This document shows, one piece after another, positions 6,278 to 10,474 of a DNA stretch of 10,474 bases. The DNA is taken from assembly GCA_013696915.1 (NCBI GenBank), contig JACCXR010000521.1:1-10474 (forward strand), in the 5' to 3' direction. Source of the stretch: Euzebyaceae bacterium. GTDB lineage: Bacteria > Actinomycetota > Nitriliruptoria > Euzebyales > Egibacteraceae. Within the stretch, counting starts at the first letter, position 1. Each line of letters begins with the position of its first letter. The notes below the pieces were generated by a model. The model saw nothing but the letters and a program-made list of their open reading frames with translations, had not been told where the DNA came from and did no database searches. A program made the translations under genes and the position numbers.

Positions 6278-6615
6278 CCGAGTGCGGATCCACGACCTCA
6301 GGAACTTATGGAGCAACGCATGGATCGCCTCCTCTCCTCGCGATGCTTACAGCGGCGGCGTGCTTCCTGGGCGTGGCGGTTGGCCTCCAGCAGTTCGGCG
6401 CCCTCCTTGCGGGGGATCTGCGTCGGGCTGATCCTCGGTGGTCCGGCACGCCGGCACGGGCGCCGGCCCTGAGGGCGGCGACAGCCGTCCCCTTCGGTCG
6501 GGGTCCTCCGCGCCAGTCGCGGGACCATGCACCACGCGACCGTTGAGTTGGCCGGCCGGAAGGGCGATGCTGCGCAGGGGCGGCGGGCGGCTCCGGGCTG
6601 ACGGGAGGAGACGGG
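6278..6615. other. 338-bp intergenic gap; no convincing gene
   Basis: This lies between the pgl stop and the PLP-protein start, both on the plus strand. A 67-codon plus-strand ORF (6343-6546) starts with a hydrophobic stretch (MLTAAACFLGVAVGL) but lacks a ribosome site and turns into low-complexity Arg/Pro/Ala sequence. On the minus strand around 6320-6420 a stretch reads KEGAELLEANRHAQEARRR, protein-like but without a start, possibly the tail of a decayed gene. A small inverted repeat GCCGG/CCGGC is at 6450-6467. The promoter of the downstream gene should be here; I cannot locate it. Confidence 0.4.
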
Positions 6616-8019
<1,404 letters not shown>

Positions 8020-8025
8020 GGTCGT

Positions 8026-8076
8026 CGGGCGGAGCGCCCGGCGGGGAGGTCCGGGATGCCCACCGTCCCCCGCCGG
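8026..8076. terminator. Bidirectional terminator hairpins between convergent genes
   Basis: The first hairpin is CGGGCG (8026-8031), loop GAG, CGCCCG (8035-8040). It overlaps a larger inverted repeat, CCGGCGGGG (8038-8046) with CCCCGCCGG (8068-8076), enclosing 21 nt. The two share bases, so they are mutually exclusive or strand-specific. They sit between the PLP-gene stop (8019) and the substrate-binding-protein stop (8090), with no clear T-tracts. Confidence 0.6.
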
Positions 8077-8089
8077 AGGTGGCGACCCA

Positions 8090-9145
8090 CTACCCGGAGA
8101 TGATCCCGCTCGAGACGAGGAACTCGCGGGCGACGTCCTCGGGCGACTCGCCGTCGACGTCCACCGCGGCGTTCATCTGGGTCATGGTCTCGTCGGTCAG
8201 CAGCCCGCTGATCGCCCCGAACAGCGTGTCGTAGGCCTCGGGGTTCTCGTCGTAGGTCTCCTGCCGCATCGTCATCGCGATGTTGTAGGCCGGGAAGAAG
8301 CCCTGGTCGTCCTCCAGCACGGTGAGGTCGTTCGCCAGGATCTGACCGTCGGTGGCGAAGACGACCGCGAAGTTGCAGGGGTCGGCCTGGGCGACCGAGG
8401 CGTACACCAGCCCGAAGTCGAGCTGGGCGACGTTCCCGTCGGGCAGGTCGAACCCGTAGAGCTCCTCGACGCCGGGCAGCCCGTCGTCGCGCGTGATGAA
8501 CTCCGTCGCGGTGCACAGGCTCGCGGCGTCGGGGTCGGAGTTTGCGAGCTCCGCGTAGTCGGAGATCGACTGGACGCCGAACTCCTCCACCGCCTGCGCG
8601 TTCGCGGCGAACGCGTAGGTGTTGTTCGCCGCCGCCGGCTCCAGCCAGTGGATGTCGTTCTCGGCGTCGGCCTCCGTGACGGCCTGGTACTGCTCCTCCG
8701 AGCCCGCCACGGGCTCGGTGTTGCCGAGGATGTTGATCCAGCCGGTCCCCGTGTACTCCCAGTACATGTCGACCTCGCCCTGCTCCAGGGCCTCGCGCAC
8801 GACCGGCGTGCCGGACAGGCCGGTCTGGTCGGTGACGTCCGCGCCGGTCGCCTGCAGGGCCTGCACGGCGATCTGGCCGAGGACCAGCTGCTCGGTGAAC
8901 TCCTTGGACCCGACCGTCAGGGAGACACCGGACAGGTCGACGCTCTCGGCGACGATGCCGCCGTCGGCGCCGGTGGTCGCCGTGTCGGTGGCGTCGGTGG
9001 TCGCCGGGTCGGCGTCGGTGGTCGCCGTGTCGATGGCGCCGCCTGTGGCCGGCTCGTCGTCCCCGCCGCCGCACCCTGCCGCCACCATGGCGAGCACGAG
9101 CAGAAGCGACGCCCGCATGAGCGCCTTCGTCATTGTGTGTCGCAT
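8090..9145 (-). CDS. Osmoprotectant/quaternary-amine ABC transporter substrate-binding lipoprotein (OpuBC/OsmF type)
   Basis: This 351-residue extracytoplasmic binding protein has the OpuAC-type fold (PF04069) and feeds glycine betaine, choline or a related compound to the permease encoded just upstream. It has a lipoprotein signal peptide: basic MRHTMTKALMR, hydrophobic SLLLVLAMV, and lipobox VAAGC with the lipidated cysteine at 25. A low-complexity Thr/Ala/Asp linker (about 35-65) follows, then the mature domain starting SLTVGSKEFTEQLVLGQI (75-92), the family hallmark. YWEYTGTG (128-135) supplies aromatic residues of the kind that cage a trimethylammonium group. The protein is markedly acidic, as is usual for secreted proteins of high-GC actinobacteria. 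ATG 9145 is supported by GAGGGG at 9151-9156, 5 nt upstream; ATG 9133 is an alternative. Last gene of a minus-strand operon, 25 bp after the permease. The ligand is inferred from family only. Confidence 0.9.
   Translation of the reverse strand: MRHTMTKALMRASLLLVLAMVAAGCGGGDDEPATGGAIDTATTDADPATTDATDTATTGADGGIVAESVDLSGVSLTVGSKEFTEQLVLGQIAVQALQATGADVTDQTGLSGTPVVREALEQGEVDMYWEYTGTGWINILGNTEPVAGSEEQYQAVTEADAENDIHWLEPAAANNTYAFAANAQAVEEFGVQSISDYAELANSDPDAASLCTATEFITRDDGLPGVEELYGFDLPDGNVAQLDFGLVYASVAQADPCNFAVVFATDGQILANDLTVLEDDQGFFPAYNIAMTMRQETYDENPEAYDTLFGAISGLLTDETMTQMNAAVDVDGESPEDVAREFLVSSGIISG
8971..9032. repeat. Degenerate tandem repeat coding the lipoprotein linker
   Basis: CGGTGGTCGCCG occurs three times, at 8971-8982, 8995-9006 and 9016-9027 (spacings 24 and 21 bp), two of them followed by TGTCG. 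The spacings are multiples of three, so the frame is kept. On the coding strand it gives the Thr/Ala/Asp-rich spacer between the lipidated cysteine and the binding domain. Such tracts can vary in length by slippage. Confidence 0.7.
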
Positions 9146-9170
9146 GTTTTCCCCTCGGTTGACGGAAGTG

Positions 9171-9974
9171 CTAGAGCCCTCGCGGGCGGATCTTGTCCTC
9201 GGCGACCCCCGCGAGGTAATCGACGAACAGCGCCAGGACGGCGGCCAGGATGCTACCGGTGAGCAGTATCGTCCTGCGGTTCTGAACGATGCCCTGGAAG
9301 ATGATCGTCCCGAGCCCGCCGGCGTTCGTGAGCACGGCGATCGTGGCGGTCCCGACGTTGATCACGAGCGCGGTCCGCACGCCGGCCAGCACGACCGGCA
9401 CGGCCAGCGGCAGCTCGATCCTCGCCAGGACGGAGGCCTTCGTCATGCCCATGCCCCGGCCCGACTCGATCACCGCCGCATCCACCTGCCGCAGCCCGAC
9501 CATGGTGTTGCGCAGCACGGGCAGGAACGCATAGACGACCAGCGCGACCACGGCGTAGCGGAACCCGATCCCGAACACCAGCGCGAGGAGCGCGATGACG
9601 CCCAGCGACGGCAGCGCCTGCCCGGCGTTCGCGACCCCGACGACGGCGGGGACGAAGGGGCGGGCGAACGGTCGGGTGAGCAGCACCCCGAGCGGCACGG
9701 CGAGCGCGATGACGAAGACCGTCGACAGGCCGACCAGCTCCAGGTGGCGGATGACCGAAGCCACGACGACGTCGGCGTTCAGCACGCGCTGCTCGATGCT
9801 GTCGAGCTCCTTGGACGAGACCCACAGGTAGAGCAGGACGCAGACCACCGACAGGGCGGCGGGCATGAACAGGTAGCGGCGGGCCGCGCTCGAACGGCCG
9901 AACAGCCCCGGCCGCGTGGAGTACGGGTCGGCCGCGACGACCTCCGGCGGGACTTCGGGAGCCGTCACCGACAT
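9171..9974 (-). CDS. ABC transporter permease, OpuBB/ProW-like
   Basis: This 267-residue inner-membrane permease belongs to the binding-protein-dependent transport family (PF00528) for quaternary-amine osmoprotectants. There are about six hydrophobic segments, near 34-52, 80-100, 107-133, 138-158, 190-215 and 236-256. The cytoplasmic coupling (EAA-like) loop is ESGRGMGMTKASVLARIELP (170-189), which docks on the ATPase. VINVGTATIAVLTNAGGLG (204-222) is highly characteristic of OpuBB/YehY-type permeases. The first 30 residues are hydrophilic and Pro-rich. ATG 9974 is preceded by GGAG (9983-9986), which itself lies inside the repeated element at 9975-10053. Upstream is the ATPase gene and downstream, 25 bp away, the binding protein. 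Whether a second permease gene exists upstream of the window cannot be seen. Confidence 0.92.
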   Translation of the reverse strand: MSVTAPEVPPEVVAADPYSTRPGLFGRSSAARRYLFMPAALSVVCVLLYLWVSSKELDSIEQRVLNADVVVASVIRHLELVGLSTVFVIALAVPLGVLLTRPFARPFVPAVVGVANAGQALPSLGVIALLALVFGIGFRYAVVALVVYAFLPVLRNTMVGLRQVDAAVIESGRGMGMTKASVLARIELPLAVPVVLAGVRTALVINVGTATIAVLTNAGGLGTIIFQGIVQNRRTILLTGSILAAVLALFVDYLAGVAEDKIRPRGL

Positions 9975-10053
9975 GTCAGCATCTCCACGACGGTCGCGGC
10001 GCGACCGCCGGCACCGAGGTCATGAGCATCGCCTCCGGCAAGCTCCGGCGATT
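9975..10053 (-). repeat. Interspersed two-hairpin intergenic element, copy 2
   Basis: On the minus strand this starts 5 bp after the ATPase stop (10059) and ends directly before the permease ATG. It aligns over its full length with 4030-4107. Hairpin A: ATCGCC (10052-10047) / GGCGAT (10033-10028), enclosing a direct repeat CCGGAG-cttg-CCGGAG. Hairpin B: CGGCGGTCGC (10010-10001), loop GCC, GCGACCGTCG (9997-9988). Relative to copy 1 the outermost pair of stem B changes from T-A to C-G and the third pair in from G-C to G-U, so pairing is preserved. The permease ribosome site GGAG is within the element. Confidence 0.75.
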
Positions 10054-10058
10054 GGTGT

Positions 10059-10474
10059 TCACCGTCCCGCCTGCTCGCTCTGCGCCTGGGGCTGCCGCTG
10101 GGACTGCGGCTCCGGCTGCGCATCCTCGGCGGGCATCCCCCCCACCGCCTCGGCACGGGCCGACTGCCGCATGGTCTCCGCCGCGGCCATGATGATGGTC
10201 ATGTCGACCGTGCCCTGGTACACGCCCCGCCCGTCGACGACGACGGCGCAGCCGACCTGCGAGCGCACCATCTCGTTCAGCGCGTCCGCCAGCGTGGCCT
10301 GCGGCGTGACGAACGCGCCCGCAGGCAGCCCGACGTCGGCCAGCGACGCGGTCTCCCGCCGCAGGTCGACGGCGCGCACCCAGCGCTGCGGCCGACGCTC
10401 GTCGTCGAGCAGCAGCACGCTGCCCATCGTGGAGCGCTGGAGCTCCGCCATGACCGTCGACCGGTCGGCATCGA
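10059..10474 (-). CDS. ABC transporter ATP-binding protein, C-terminal CBS-domain part (OpuBA/OpuCA/ProV-like), partial
   Basis: Only the last ~138 residues are in the window; the frame stays open to the edge, so the gene begins beyond 10474. No ATPase motifs are present here. What is seen is CBS-domain sequence: a first-repeat end, STMGSVLLLDDERRPQRWVRA, then a complete CBS motif, FVTPQATLADALNEMVRSQ followed by GCAVVVDGRGVYQGTVDM. In osmoprotectant ABC ATPases the tandem CBS pair senses ionic strength or c-di-AMP and gates transport. A tail rich in Gln, Pro, Ser and Glu (PEPQSQRQPQAQSEQ) follows the second CBS domain. The adjacent permease and binding protein in the same direction support the assignment. 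The alternative is a stand-alone CBS protein, which the gene order makes unlikely. Confidence 0.85.
   Translation of the reverse strand, partial: DADRSTVMAELQRSTMGSVLLLDDERRPQRWVRAVDLRRETASLADVGLPAGAFVTPQATLADALNEMVRSQVGCAVVVDGRGVYQGTVDMTIIMAAAETMRQSARAEAVGGMPAEDAQPEPQSQRQPQAQSEQAGR

Noticed and set aside
6330..6352. Possible third copy of the repeat (ATCGC ... GCGAT followed by GCTTAC)
   Set aside because: Stem length and spacing differ from the two real copies and hairpin B is missing.
6343..6546. 67-codon plus-strand ORF with a hydrophobic start
   Set aside because: No ribosome site, and the sequence becomes Arg/Pro/Ala low complexity after the first 24 residues.

Overview
The window is chromosomal DNA from a very GC-rich bacterium, most likely an actinobacterium. 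The evidence is the strong G/C bias at third codon positions, frequent GTG starts, long antisense shadow frames, and a short (304-residue) 6-phosphogluconate dehydrogenase. I cannot place it below that level. There are no tRNA, rRNA, CRISPR or transposase signatures. Most of the content is housekeeping.

Layout. (1) 42-1300, minus strand: a YgfZ/GcvT-like folate-binding protein, followed 15 bp downstream by a small membrane-protein gene whose reading frame is broken. (2) 1301-1675: a divergent intergenic region holding a 15-codon ORF with a perfect Shine-Dalgarno and a strong 12-bp hairpin just before gnd. (3) 1676-6277: an oxidative pentose phosphate cluster. gnd and zwf are translationally coupled by a 4-bp GTGA overlap on the plus strand. 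A disulfide-reductase-type flavoprotein lies on the minus strand, convergent with zwf. pgl is divergent from the flavoprotein. Together Zwf, Pgl and Gnd convert glucose 6-phosphate to ribulose 5-phosphate with reduced nucleotide. (4) 6278-6615: a gap with nothing convincing. (5) 6616-8019: a group II PLP-dependent decarboxylase-family protein. (6) 8090-10474, minus strand: an osmoprotectant/quaternary-amine ABC transporter operon, transcribed as ATPase (only its C-terminal CBS part is in the window), then permease, then lipoprotein substrate-binding protein.

The most interesting signal is a ~78-bp intergenic element present twice at about 80% identity. One copy starts 6 bp after the zwf stop. 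The other starts 5 bp after the ABC ATPase stop and runs up to the permease start codon. Each copy has two hairpins. The second stem shows one compensatory base-pair change (T-A to C-G) and one change to a G-U pair, which suggests a conserved RNA structure. It looks like an undescribed family of 3'-end-associated interspersed repeats. Secondary points are the leader-peptide candidate before gnd-zwf, a flavoprotein with both redox cysteines but Phe in place of the usual C-terminal catalytic His, and a predicted cofactor mismatch between Zwf (NADP-type) and Gnd (Asp at the NAD position).
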